A stretch of 64,000 bases of DNA from Verrucomicrobia bacterium 12-59-8. Its GTDB lineage: Bacteria > Verrucomicrobiota > Verrucomicrobiae > Verrucomicrobiales > Verrucomicrobiaceae. Shown here in pieces: positions 34,629 through 43,923 of this stretch. The stretch spans positions 1 through 64,000 of the forward strand of contig NCCR01000012.1 in the NCBI GenBank assembly GCA_002279765.1, given 5' to 3'. The position numbers and the translations under genes were made by a program. Positions within the stretch are counted from its first letter, which is position 1, and the number at the start of each line of letters is the position of its first letter. A model generated the notes under the pieces. It did no database searches, had not been told where the DNA came from, and was given only the letters and a program-made list of their open reading frames with translations.

Positions 34629-34700
34629 GAATGGAACTGAACACACGGGTTCATGTCCGCTACAACGCGGGTTATTAATGCAATTTGCAAAAGAAACGGA

Positions 34701-35678
34701 ATGGCGGTCAATCTCACCTCAGGCATGAAACTCACTTCTGACCCTGCATTGCTCTATCTCCTCGGCGGCACCCTGGGCCTTCTTATATTCGCATCACTCA
34801 TCGGCTGGGTGCTGGCTAAACGGGCCGCAACCGACGCCGCCAAGGCAACGGTGGCTAACCTGAACGCACGTACCAAAGCCTGGTGGGGCATGGTGGCCGT
34901 GTTTGCAGGGGCGCTGGCCGTCGGCCCATTGGGAGCGACGATCATGTTTGGTCTGACCTCCTTCATGGCGTTGAGGGAGTTCATCACTCTCACGCCAACG
35001 AAGCCGGGAGATCACCGCACCCTGTTCTGGGTCTTCTTCATCATCACGCCGCTTCACTACTACTTTTTGGCGACGCAGTGGTACGGCATGTTCGCCATCT
35101 TAATCCCCGTCTATGCCTTCCTACTGGTCCCAGTGCGCACGGCGATTGCTGGTGACTGCGATCGCTTTCTGGAGCGCACCGCGAAAATCCAGTGGGGCCT
35201 AATGATCTGCGTCTATTGCATCAGCCATGCCCCTGCGATTCTCCTTCTACTCAAAATCCCCGGCTTTGAGGGCCAAAATGCGAGGCTGCTCTTCTGGTTC
35301 GTCGCCATCGTGGAGATGAGTGACGTGATGCAGTATGTCTGGGGCAAAACCTGCGGCAAACACAAGATCGCGCCCACCGTCAGCCCGGGCAAAACCTGGG
35401 AGGGTTTTCTGGGTGGTGGTGCGACGACCGTGGGCCTCGGTACCGCGCTCTGGTGGGCCACACCATTTTCACCTCTGCAGGCGGCGGGCTTGGCAGCAAT
35501 CATCGTGCTTATGGGCTTCGCCGGTGGCCTTGTGATGTCGGCCATCAAACGCGACCGCGGCGTGAAGGACTGGGGTACCGCCATCGGCGGCCACGGCGGC
35601 GTCATGGACCGCCTGGACTCACTCTGTTTCGCCGCACCGGTGTTTTTCCATGTGGTGCGCTATTCGTTCGATGCGTGA
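34701..35678 (+). CDS. cdsA: Phosphatidate cytidylyltransferase
   Basis: A polytopic enzyme that makes CDP-diacylglycerol from phosphatidate and CTP. The family signature near the C-terminus is complete: SAIKRDRGVKDWGTAIGGHG followed by GVMDRLDS. About eight hydrophobic helices precede it. I chose the ATG at 34701 (325 residues); 34725 (MKLTSDPALLYL) is an equally good start, while the frame opening at 34653 would leave only 24 nt to the divergent esterase gene. With pgsA nearby this gives two consecutive steps of phospholipid synthesis. Confidence 0.94.
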   Translation: MAVNLTSGMKLTSDPALLYLLGGTLGLLIFASLIGWVLAKRAATDAAKATVANLNARTKAWWGMVAVFAGALAVGPLGATIMFGLTSFMALREFITLTPTKPGDHRTLFWVFFIITPLHYYFLATQWYGMFAILIPVYAFLLVPVRTAIAGDCDRFLERTAKIQWGLMICVYCISHAPAILLLLKIPGFEGQNARLLFWFVAIVEMSDVMQYVWGKTCGKHKIAPTVSPGKTWEGFLGGGATTVGLGTALWWATPFSPLQAAGLAAIIVLMGFAGGLVMSAIKRDRGVKDWGTAIGGHGGVMDRLDSLCFAAPVFFHVVRYSFDA

Positions 35679-35720
35679 TGCTTGGAAAGCACGGTGGTGG
35701 CCACGACGTACACCATCCCC

Positions 35721-38700
35721 ATGCTTATCCGTGCCTTCATCGTTTCTGCTGCTCTGACCGCCACCGCATCTGCGGCGGCGAAGCTCGACTTCAACCGCGA
35801 CATCCGGCCCATTCTCAGTGACAACTGCTTTGCCTGTCACGGCTTGGACGCGAAAAAACGAAAGGCCGATCTGCGGCTCGATGTAGCGGAAGTCGCTTAC
35901 AAAGCCATCGAAGGCGTTTTTCCCATCAAGCCCGGCAGCCCCGAGGCAAGCTCCATCATCCAGCGCATCCTGACCAAAGACGAGGATGAAGTGATGCCAC
36001 CACCCGATTCGAACAAACACATCACCCCCTCCCAGGTGGAAATTCTGCAGCGCTGGATCAAGGAAGGCGCGGAATTCAAAAAGCACTGGGCCTTCGAATC
36101 TCCCGTCAAAGCGACTCCTCCAGTTGTAAAAGGACCAGTTCAGAACGGCATCGATGCCTTTATCCAGGATCGGCTGGCCAAAGATGGTTTGGCCCCGTCA
36201 GCCGGAGCCTCGAAGGAAACCCTCATTCGACGGGTCACGCTCGATCTGACAGGTCTTCCACCAACGCTCGCTGAAGTCGATGCCTTCATCGCCGACACAA
36301 CGCCTGATGCGTATGAAAAAGTCGTCTCCCGCCTGCTGAAATCCGAACGCTACGGCGAGCACATGGGCCGCTACTGGCTGGATGCGGCGCGCTATGCAGA
36401 CACCCACGGCCTGCACCTCGACAACGAACGTAGCATGTGGCCCTACCGCGACTGGGTGGTGCGTGCGTTCAATGCCAACCTGCCCTACGATCAGTTCACC
36501 ATCTGGCAACTTGCGGGTGATCTCCTGCCGAATGCAACGGTGGATCAGCAAATCGCTTCCGGCTTCAATCGCTGCAACGTCACCACCAGTGAAGGCGGCA
36601 GCATCAATGAGGAGTTCATTTTCCGCTACGCCGTGGATCGTGCGGACTCGACGGTGGCGGTCTGGATGGGCCTCACCGCTGGCTGCGCCGTGTGCCATGA
36701 CCACAAGTTCGACCCGATCTCGCAGAAGGAGTTTTACTCGCTCTACGCCTTCTTCAACAGTGCCGCCGATCCCGCGATGGATGGCAACATTCTTCTCACC
36801 CCGCCGATCCTCCGCCTGAGCACTGCCGCGCAGAAAAAGCAGCTCGCCGAACTCGATCAAAACATTGCGGCGGCGCAAACCAAGATTCGCGCGGCGATCC
36901 AGACTCTGAACTACACCGACCCTGCCACACAAACCCCGCCACCTCCAGTGCAGAACAGCGAACTGGCATGGTTTGACGACGCGTTTCCCGCAGGTGCCAA
37001 GGTCGAGTCGTCCGGTGAGCCAACACAACTGATCACCAAGGACAAAGGACCCGTTTTCAGTGGCACAACGTCGTTGAAACGCACCGCCACAGGAGTGGCT
37101 CAGGACTTCTTCGCCAGCGGCGCAAAATTTGACATCCCGCCGAACGGCAAGCTCAGCGTCCAGTGTTACATCGACCCCGCCAATCCGCCCAAGGCTATCA
37201 TGCTGCAGTTCCACACCGCCGGCTGGAACCACCGCGCTGTCTGGGGCCAGGAGGGTGCCATTCCCTTCGGCCAGGTGCGCACGCCGGAAAAAGTACAAAT
37301 GGGTGAACTGCCCAAAGCAGGCGAGTGGGTAAAACTCGAAGTGCCCGCCGAAAAACTGGGCCTCAAGCCTGGCATCAAGGTCAACGGCTATGCCTTCACA
37401 CAATTCGGCGGCACAGTTTATTGGGATCGGCTGGCCATGACCTCTCGCGTCGATCCGGCGAAAGATCCGCAGTGGTCATGGAGCAAATGGATCGAAAAAA
37501 ACCAGGGCAAACGGGTCGCCGAACTGCCCAACGATTTGCAGACCCTCGTTCGTGGCAAAAAGCCCGCCGAATGGCCGGAGAAAGAAGCCACACGCCTCAA
37601 AGAGTGGTGGTTTGAAAACGAGTATCAGGGGGCACGCAGCCTGGTGGAAGGTGCCCGTGGCGAGAAACTCGCCCTGGAGTCCAAAAAGAAGACACTGGAT
37701 GATGTCATCCCCGCAACCTTCATCATGGCCGACCTGCCGGAAAAACGTGACAGCTTCGTGATGGAACGCGGGCAATATGACAAGCCCAAGGACAAGGTCA
37801 TCCGCGGTACCCCCGCCATTTTCCCGCCGCTGCCCGCACAGGCCGACTACACACGCCTCGATCTCGCCAAATGGCTCGTCGCCCCGCAGCATCCGCTCAC
37901 CGCCCGCGTCGAGGTGAACCGTCTGTGGCAGCAGTTTTTCGGCATCGGTCTGGTGAAGACGAGCAACGATTTCGGCTCGCAGGGCGAACCACCGAGCCAC
38001 CCAGAACTGCTCGACTGGCTGGCCGTAACCTTCCACGAAAGCGGCTGGGACATGAAGGCCTTCGTGCGCATGATCGTCACCTCACACACCTACCGGCAGA
38101 GCGCGCAATGCTCCGACCTCGTGATGCAAAAAGACCCGGAGAACCGCCTTCTGGCACGTGGCCCGCGCTTCCGCCTCGATGCCGAAGCCGTTCGCGATCA
38201 GGCTCTGTTTGTGTCCGGCCTACTCAGTCCCAAGATCGGTGGCAAAGGCGTGAAGCCCTACCAACCCGAGAACATCTGGGAGCCCGTCGGCTTCGGCGGC
38301 AGCAACACCCGCAACTACATCCAGGACCATGGCGAATCGCTCTACCGCCGCAGCCTATACACCTTCTGGAAGCGCACAGCCCCGCCGCCGAACATGACCT
38401 CATTCGACGCACCCAATCGCGAAAGCTACTGCCTGCGCCGCGAACGCAGCAACACCCCGCTGCAGGCCCTCACGCTCATGAACGACATCCAGTTCTTCGA
38501 AGCCTCCCGCAATTTCGCCCAGCACGTCATGCAGGCCAATACCAGCACCGACGCGCGCATCACCGCCCTCTTCCGCACCGCCACCGGCCGCTACCCCAGC
38601 GCCCAGGAAGCCGAGATCATCCGCCAGGACTTCACCAAGCAGTTGGCCGCCTACACCGCCAAGCCCGAAGAAGCCAAAAAAGCCATCACCTACGGCGAAT

Positions 38701-38798
38701 CCAAGCCCGACGAAAAACTCAACCCCGCCGAACTCGCCGCCTGGACCATGGTGGCCAATCTGGTCCTCAATCTCGACGAAGTGGTGACCAAGGGGTGA
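35721..38798 (+). CDS. PSCyt1-DUF1549-DUF1553 planctomycete-type cytochrome protein
   Basis: A 1025-residue exported protein typical of the PVC superphylum. A signal peptide (MLIRAFIVSAALTATASA) precedes a PSCyt1 domain with heme site CFACH (Cys36, Cys39, His40). DUF1549 (PSCyt2) covers about residues 140-360, with RYWLDAARYADTHG and AGCAVCHDHKFDPISQKEFY, a second CxxCH. DUF1553 (PSD1) covers the C-terminus, with TARVEVNRLWQQFFGIGLVK and RRSLYTFWKRTAPPPNM. Between them is an insert of some 190 residues with lectin-like character (FSGTTSLKRTATG, PPNGKLSVQCYI). Usually a DUF1501 gene follows; here the next gene is a cupin on the opposite strand. The chosen ATG (35721) fits the signal peptide. 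The start overlaps no other gene; 42 nt separate it from cdsA. Confidence 0.95.
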   Translation: MLIRAFIVSAALTATASAAAKLDFNRDIRPILSDNCFACHGLDAKKRKADLRLDVAEVAYKAIEGVFPIKPGSPEASSIIQRILTKDEDEVMPPPDSNKHITPSQVEILQRWIKEGAEFKKHWAFESPVKATPPVVKGPVQNGIDAFIQDRLAKDGLAPSAGASKETLIRRVTLDLTGLPPTLAEVDAFIADTTPDAYEKVVSRLLKSERYGEHMGRYWLDAARYADTHGLHLDNERSMWPYRDWVVRAFNANLPYDQFTIWQLAGDLLPNATVDQQIASGFNRCNVTTSEGGSINEEFIFRYAVDRADSTVAVWMGLTAGCAVCHDHKFDPISQKEFYSLYAFFNSAADPAMDGNILLTPPILRLSTAAQKKQLAELDQNIAAAQTKIRAAIQTLNYTDPATQTPPPPVQNSELAWFDDAFPAGAKVESSGEPTQLITKDKGPVFSGTTSLKRTATGVAQDFFASGAKFDIPPNGKLSVQCYIDPANPPKAIMLQFHTAGWNHRAVWGQEGAIPFGQVRTPEKVQMGELPKAGEWVKLEVPAEKLGLKPGIKVNGYAFTQFGGTVYWDRLAMTSRVDPAKDPQWSWSKWIEKNQGKRVAELPNDLQTLVRGKKPAEWPEKEATRLKEWWFENEYQGARSLVEGARGEKLALESKKKTLDDVIPATFIMADLPEKRDSFVMERGQYDKPKDKVIRGTPAIFPPLPAQADYTRLDLAKWLVAPQHPLTARVEVNRLWQQFFGIGLVKTSNDFGSQGEPPSHPELLDWLAVTFHESGWDMKAFVRMIVTSHTYRQSAQCSDLVMQKDPENRLLARGPRFRLDAEAVRDQALFVSGLLSPKIGGKGVKPYQPENIWEPVGFGGSNTRNYIQDHGESLYRRSLYTFWKRTAPPPNMTSFDAPNRESYCLRRERSNTPLQALTLMNDIQFFEASRNFAQHVMQANTSTDARITALFRTATGRYPSAQEAEIIRQDFTKQLAAYTAKPEEAKKAITYGESKPDEKLNPAELAAWTMVANLVLNLDEVVTKG

Positions 38799-38804
38799 TG
38801 CTCT

Positions 38805-39188
38805 TCACCCCTCAAACTCCGTCTCCCGATCCGCTGACGAAAAGCAGATGATCATCTCCGCGTCCGTGCCATCCAGCGCACACGCATTGTGCCATTGACC
38901 GGCAGGAATGGAGATCGTGTCACCGGGATTGAGGAGAAACTTCTGATCCCCAAGACTGTGCTCCAGTCTGCCCGAAAGAAGATGCAGGATTTCATCACAG
39001 TTCGGATGCCGATGACGCGGGTTCGCCTGGCCTGCGGGGATGATCACATGCCCCAGAGTCGTCGCGCTTGAGTTGCCCATCTCACGAGAGGCCAGCCAAG
39101 TGAGTTTTCCCCAGGGCTGGTCAATCAAAAGGCCTTCGGAAAACGTGCGGATAGGAGAACCGTCCATGATGTCTGTCATGATTCCCAT
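38805..39188 (-). CDS. Cupin-domain protein
   Basis: A 127-residue single-domain beta-barrel. The cupin motif 1 G(X)5HXH(X)3-4E(X)6G appears as ANPRHRHPNCDEILHLLSGR and motif 2 as NPGDTISIPAGQWHNACA, so a divalent metal site of three His and one Glu is likely. The start is ATG 39188 or 39179 (MTDIMDG); they are 9 nt apart and cannot be separated. It converges on the PSCyt1 gene with 6 nt between stops. The substrate is unknown. Confidence 0.88.
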   Translation of the reverse strand: MGIMTDIMDGSPIRTFSEGLLIDQPWGKLTWLASREMGNSSATTLGHVIIPAGQANPRHRHPNCDEILHLLSGRLEHSLGDQKFLLNPGDTISIPAGQWHNACALDGTDAEMIICFSSADRETEFEG

Positions 39189-39244
39189 GACGAAGAATTT
39201 GGCGACTGATTTTTGAGTTCTGTCAGCGAGGTAAGTTGTTTGTA

Positions 39245-39267
39245 AAGCAATGCTTAGAGCATTGCTT
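39245..39267. promoter_or_regulatory. 10-bp inverted repeat upstream of PelA-like gene
   Basis: AAGCAATGCT-TAG-AGCATTGCTT is a perfect 10-3-10 inverted repeat in the 140-nt gap between the divergent cupin and PelA-like genes, 62 nt before the chosen ATG at 39329. The even spacing around a 3-nt centre suits a homodimeric regulator. The longer ORF start (39236) would place it inside coding sequence, which I reject. Confidence 0.6.
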
Positions 39268-39328
39268 ACAGTTATTGAAACTCTATCGTGACAGTGTTCG
39301 CAGTTCTGAAAGCCAAACGCACCCTGTC

Positions 39329-42040
39329 ATGCACCCCGCTTCACTCACCACCCGGTTCACGCGCTCTTCATCCGGCCTGCTGTCGAAACTCTGGGTCGTG
39401 GGCCTCTTGGGACTGATGGGAGCCCCAGGAATGGCAGCGGATCTGCCCGCCTATCGCAGCCTGTTCGTCGATCAATCGCCGCGTCCGGATGCCCACTCTC
39501 TCACCGCCTTCGACCTGTCCATTTTGAATCCAATGGCGGAGCTCGACATGGAGCCCGGTCATGCGCTGGGGAATCACTACTTCGCACTGCTCGACGTCGC
39601 TCACTTCCACACCGGAACCCGTGCCGCCATGCAGAGCGCAGACCGTCAGGTGTCCTCAAAACCTTCCGCTTCGGACCAGCACATCCGCATCGTCGATCCC
39701 ACGGACACCCAATGGATCTCATGGGTCGTCGAAGCCCTCGCCGACCCGGCGGCAAAAAAAGGTTTCGACGGCTTTGTCCTCAGCTTCGGCGCTGAAGCCA
39801 CCACTCCAGCAGCGCGCACCGCCGTTCTCTCGCTTGCCGCCACCCTGCACCAGCGTTATCCCGACAAGCATCTGCTCCTCGATCTCCGACTCGACCTCGG
39901 CGTTGAAGCCGTTCACGTCGCCAATGGCTTTCTCGCCCTCGGCGTTTACACCCGCGAAGGCAGAAACGGCGTGGCAGACTGGACGTCCATCGCGGAAACA
40001 CAGCGCCTAACACGCCTCATTCGCACCGTGCAGATGCAAGGCATGCACGTCTTTGCCGTGGAATATGCCTCGGCCGATGACCGCGCCGCCTGCCGCGAGG
40101 CCGCGCAGCGTCTCACCAGTCTTGGCCCCCTTCCTTTCATCACCACCCCGGCACTGAGCGGAGTCAATCTTGGCCCTCTGGAGGAAGTCTCCCGCCGCGT
40201 GCTGGTGCTGCATGGCTGGGATGAAAAACACGTCGGCGAGAAATCCGCCCCCGCTGCAACCACCCTCACCTCTCGCCTCCTCCGTCAGTCCCTGGAATGG
40301 CTGGGCTGCGAACTCGATTTCCGCGCTGCCAGTGGCACCAGCTTCCTGCCGGCAGACCACGATTTCGCCGCCGTCATTCTCGACTCCAGCCTGGTCCTCA
40401 GCCCTGAACAGCAGACGACCCTGGCCGCCTGGCTGCCCTCGCTGCGTGCTCGCAAAATCCCCCTGCTCCTCACCGGCATGCCATGGACGGACAGCTCCGC
40501 CCTCCATCACGCCATGCAGCACCTCGGCCTCGGTGGCAGCGCCAGGCCCGCAACACGTCTCGTCAAAACGAACGTGGTCGCCATGGATTCCTCCCTGCTG
40601 CGCGTGAACACAAACATCACCGCTCGCTCGCTCGGCTTTCTCGACCTCGAAGCCCCCGCAGACGCCCACATCGTCCTGGGCCTGCATGGTCGGGATGCCA
40701 TGGGTTCCGAGCATCACTTTGATCAGGCCTTCCTCACTAGCTGGGGCGGCGCATGGATTGATCCAGCCGCTCAGTCCGCCACCTCACAGCTCGACCGTCC
40801 AGCCTTCCTCGCCCAATGGCTGGGTGCAGACTACAACCTCCCGGTACCCGACACCACCACTCGCACCGGCCGTCGGGTGTTTTACAGCCACATCGACAGC
40901 ACCGGTTTCTCCACCCCTTCCACACTTCCCGGCTTCCCGCTGTGCTCCGAGGTCATGCGTGACCGCATCCTCGACCGCTTTCTGCTGCCAGTCACCGTTT
41001 CCGTTTGCGAAGCCGAAATGCGTGCCTGGTTTCCCGGACAGCAGGCCGGCGAGGCCGCGCGGCTCGAACACGTCGCCCGCAGTATTTTCGAAATGCTGCA
41101 GGTCCAGGCGGCTTCCAGCTCCCTTTCTCGCCCTGCCCAATGGACCGCTGGCATCGACATCACCAGCAAGCTCAATGACCGGGCCAAAACCACCCGTCGC
41201 GACATGGAGCGCGAGATCGCCGGCTCCATGAGCTACATCCATCGCCGCCTGCTGCCGCTGGGCAAGGAGGTGAGCCTCATGCTCTGGCCTGCCAATGCCA
41301 CCCCCACCTCCGAAGCTCTGCGCTACTGCCGCGCCATGAACGTTGAAAACCTTCCGACGACATCCAGCGTTGATCCCAGCGCCGCTGCTGCAGCCTTTCC
41401 CAATTCCATTCGCCTGGAGCCGTTCGCTCTACGCTGCAGCTTCGCGGATGTACGCACCGAAGCAGGCATCGCTTCACTCGAGAAAAAATTCGATGCCTGC
41501 GCTGGCGAGCCGCTCCACGCCATGACCGCCGCCGCTTATGCCGCCAGTGTGCGCGATTCCCGGCACACCCGCATCCTGCGTGCCGCAGCGAATCACTGGA
41601 TCATCATGAATGCCGGTGACTGCCGCACCCTGCGCCTGCCCGTGACCGCCGGCCGGCCTGACATGGCGCGCTGCCAGGGAGTTTCGGGCTACACTGTGCA
41701 TCAGGGCCAGCTCTACATCCACACCATGGGCAGAGCGCGCACCGAACTCGTGCTCACCAAGGACAAACCTACGCAGCACATTCATCTCGCGGAATGCAGC
41801 ACCGCAGTTTCGTTCTTTGAGCTGACCTCACGCCGCGCCACCTTCCAGGTGTGCGATCTGCGTCCCGTGGAAATCGTGCTGGGTGGTTTTGAGCCGCGTG
41901 GACAATGCGCCTATCTCGAAAACGGCCGTCCTTACACTGCAAACGCGGATGTGAACGGCATCGTTCATCTCGAAGTCGCCTGCCGTTCCACCGTTTCCCT
42001 CCAGTCCCTGCCCCCCGCCACGCACGCGGCCATGCGCTAA
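39329..42040 (+). CDS. PelA-like secreted protein with degenerate active sites
   Basis: A 903-residue exported protein (signal peptide around LLSKLWVVGLLGLMGAPGMA). Its order matches PelA of the Pel exopolysaccharide system as I remember it: a GH114-like barrel (residues about 60-290), a short flavodoxin-like region beginning RRVLVLHGWDEK, a polysaccharide-deacetylase domain (about 515-750) and a C-terminal beta domain (CRTLRLPVTAGRPDMARCQG). The catalytic motifs seem lost: GFVLSFGA has Ser152 where GFDGLFLD-type acids are expected, ALGVYT replaces the AESLF type, HIDSTGF has Thr525 instead of the second Asp, and SSSLSRP (597-602) replaces the His pair SHxxSHP. No pelC-G genes follow. ATG 39329 fits the signal peptide. 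Confidence 0.7.
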   Translation: MHPASLTTRFTRSSSGLLSKLWVVGLLGLMGAPGMAADLPAYRSLFVDQSPRPDAHSLTAFDLSILNPMAELDMEPGHALGNHYFALLDVAHFHTGTRAAMQSADRQVSSKPSASDQHIRIVDPTDTQWISWVVEALADPAAKKGFDGFVLSFGAEATTPAARTAVLSLAATLHQRYPDKHLLLDLRLDLGVEAVHVANGFLALGVYTREGRNGVADWTSIAETQRLTRLIRTVQMQGMHVFAVEYASADDRAACREAAQRLTSLGPLPFITTPALSGVNLGPLEEVSRRVLVLHGWDEKHVGEKSAPAATTLTSRLLRQSLEWLGCELDFRAASGTSFLPADHDFAAVILDSSLVLSPEQQTTLAAWLPSLRARKIPLLLTGMPWTDSSALHHAMQHLGLGGSARPATRLVKTNVVAMDSSLLRVNTNITARSLGFLDLEAPADAHIVLGLHGRDAMGSEHHFDQAFLTSWGGAWIDPAAQSATSQLDRPAFLAQWLGADYNLPVPDTTTRTGRRVFYSHIDSTGFSTPSTLPGFPLCSEVMRDRILDRFLLPVTVSVCEAEMRAWFPGQQAGEAARLEHVARSIFEMLQVQAASSSLSRPAQWTAGIDITSKLNDRAKTTRRDMEREIAGSMSYIHRRLLPLGKEVSLMLWPANATPTSEALRYCRAMNVENLPTTSSVDPSAAAAAFPNSIRLEPFALRCSFADVRTEAGIASLEKKFDACAGEPLHAMTAAAYAASVRDSRHTRILRAAANHWIIMNAGDCRTLRLPVTAGRPDMARCQGVSGYTVHQGQLYIHTMGRARTELVLTKDKPTQHIHLAECSTAVSFFELTSRRATFQVCDLRPVEIVLGGFEPRGQCAYLENGRPYTANADVNGIVHLEVACRSTVSLQSLPPATHAAMR

Positions 42041-42064
42041 GCCCCTCATCTGTTCCGAGCCCTC

Positions 42065-43750
42065 ATGTCACGCACTTTCCGCCAGGCCTCCCTGCTCATC
42101 TTTTCCTACTCCATGCTCGCCATTGCATGGGGCTGGCGCCTGCATGCGAACAATGCGCCGCCGCCCAGGGAAAACCCGCTGTTGGATGCCACACGCACCA
42201 CCATCGCCGCCAGCCTCGCACGTGCTCCCAGGCCTTTGCAGCAGCCTGCCATGTTTCAACTCGCAATGCTACCGGATCATGAATTGGAGGCGCTGCACAC
42301 CTGGCAAAAAGCGGTGCCTGAGCAGCGGATACGCCAGCTCACGGTGCAGCAGGGGCCGCTCCATACACCCTGCCCGCTGAACACTGCGCTGCTGTTCATC
42401 GAACTCACGCGTGCTGACGCTCCACTCATCGATGACAGCCGCCTGCTCGTCTCCGCCTCCGGCGACCGCATCGAAGAGCCCCAGAAAATCGAAGCGCTCG
42501 AACTGCTCGCATCACAGGCTCTTACGACCAACGAACTCAGCCTCGCTGTCGAAATCCATGAGCGTGTGTGCGAATCTCCTGCCGCCACCTGGCAGAATGT
42601 GCTGAACCTCACCGAAGCAGCTCGCTTCGCCCGGCGTCCGGCGGCGGCCTTGCGGGTCGTGAATGACTGGCTCGGTGAAGCGCAACTCCGTCTCGACGAG
42701 GCTCAACGTGCAGCCGCACTCGATCTGCAGATCACCCTTCTGCTCGAAGGCACGCGTTATGCCGAAGCCAGCCGTGTCTCGCTCGATGCGCTGCGTGAAC
42801 TGAAACCCACAGACGCCATCCCTCCGCGCCTCATGCAGCGGGCGCTGCTTGCCACACGGGCTGCGGGAGAATCCGCCGAGCTGCTGCCCTGGATCGAGCG
42901 CCAGTTGCGCTCTTGCGCCGACCATCAGCGCTCGTTGCCAAATCTCGCTTCAGGAACGGCCATCGACCCTGCATACCGCCACTGGCTGAGCGAGGGTGCC
43001 AGCATTGCCGATCTCAATCATCAGACCAGCATCGCCTGCGAGCTCTTCTTTCGCCTCGCAGCCAGCGGTGAAACACAGGTGCTGGCCCGTTTGCACGCGC
43101 TGGCGACCCAGATCGGACGCGGCAAAGATCTCAAGGATGTGCTTGCCCGTCTGCAAGCCCGTTTCTCCCCCCTGCAACTGGCGCAAGTGCTGGCAGATGG
43201 CGATGCACCTGCGGCGGCTCGTGCACTGCTCTCTCCCCATCTCCAATCATCGCCTGATGACCGCCAAGGCTGGCGCCTGCTTACACAGATCGACATCATG
43301 CTGCGCGGAGAATCCTCTGCCCCAATGCTGTGGGAGGGCTTTCTCAAACGCTTTCCGGACGATGTCTCTGCTTTGCAGCACCTCGCCAAGTTGCAGGTTT
43401 CTGCCCTGCAGCCTTCCCAAGCCCTGCGCACACTGCAGTCCATTCCCGGCGCGCAGCTCGATGAAGCCACGCTGCGCCAGATCACCGGTCTTGCCATCCA
43501 ACTGAATGACATTCCCGCCGCTCATCGCGCCCAGCAGCTCCTCGTCGAATCATCTCCACAACCCGCTGTCAGCGATGTCCTCGCTCTCGCCACCACCACC
43601 CTTCAGCACCATGATGTGGTCGCGGCCCATGCAGCTTTGACCGAAGCTGTCGCCAAACTTCCCGCCGGAACCGAATTCCACCAATCCCTCACGACCACAT
43701 CCGCCATCGGTGAAGCCTCCCACTTCAGCACTGCGGCCAAGGCAGAGTGA
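42065..43750 (+). CDS. Exported/anchored helical-repeat (TPR-like) protein
   Basis: A 561-residue protein with one N-terminal hydrophobic segment (LLIFSYSMLAIAWGWRLHA) followed by a long region of helical repeats, for example LTEAARFARRPAAALRVVND, LQITLLLEGTRYAEASRVSL and VLADGDAPAAARALLSPHLQ. It begins 24 nt after the PelA-like stop, so the two are likely co-transcribed. Pel systems carry a TPR scaffold (the N-terminal part of PelB) next to PelA, and that is the closest analogy, but the beta-barrel of PelB is absent. The role as partner is an inference from position and fold. Confidence 0.7.
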   Translation: MSRTFRQASLLIFSYSMLAIAWGWRLHANNAPPPRENPLLDATRTTIAASLARAPRPLQQPAMFQLAMLPDHELEALHTWQKAVPEQRIRQLTVQQGPLHTPCPLNTALLFIELTRADAPLIDDSRLLVSASGDRIEEPQKIEALELLASQALTTNELSLAVEIHERVCESPAATWQNVLNLTEAARFARRPAAALRVVNDWLGEAQLRLDEAQRAAALDLQITLLLEGTRYAEASRVSLDALRELKPTDAIPPRLMQRALLATRAAGESAELLPWIERQLRSCADHQRSLPNLASGTAIDPAYRHWLSEGASIADLNHQTSIACELFFRLAASGETQVLARLHALATQIGRGKDLKDVLARLQARFSPLQLAQVLADGDAPAAARALLSPHLQSSPDDRQGWRLLTQIDIMLRGESSAPMLWEGFLKRFPDDVSALQHLAKLQVSALQPSQALRTLQSIPGAQLDEATLRQITGLAIQLNDIPAAHRAQQLLVESSPQPAVSDVLALATTTLQHHDVVAAHAALTEAVAKLPAGTEFHQSLTTTSAIGEASHFSTAAKAE

Positions 43751-43800
43751 GGAAAATAATGCACGCTTGATTAGTCCAGTCTGTCCGTCACATTCTGCAC

Positions 43801-43923
43801 ATGCAACTGACAGCTGTGCTCACACCGGCAGAAGAAGGGGCGGAACTTTTTCTCGAAGAGTTTCCGCAGCGCCGCATCATCGGTCATGCGCTCATGACAA
43901 CTTTCGAACTGTCGCATGCCTAA
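43801..43923 (+). pseudogene. HicB-like antitoxin with internal deletion
   Basis: A 40-codon frame starting MQLTAVLTPAEEG, then AELFLEEFP and ending MTTFELSHA. From memory, small HicB antitoxins of this type run about 70 residues: the same beginning and end, joined by about 30 residues (roughly GGxVAxNPETGTxTQGxTxEEALxNLxEAT) that are missing here, in frame. The stop overlaps the start of hicA by 8 nt (ATGCCTAA), the usual coupled arrangement. As it stands it should be too short to form the partial RNase-H fold. The deletion is an inference pending alignment. Confidence 0.6.

Noticed and set aside
36198..37403. 401-residue minus-strand ORF inside the PSCyt1 gene
   Set aside because: Antisense to conserved DUF1549 motifs; no recognisable domain.
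39329..43750. A complete Pel exopolysaccharide operon
   Set aside because: Only PelA-like and TPR-like genes are present; PelC, PelD, PelE, PelF and PelG are not next to them, so no pel symbol is given.
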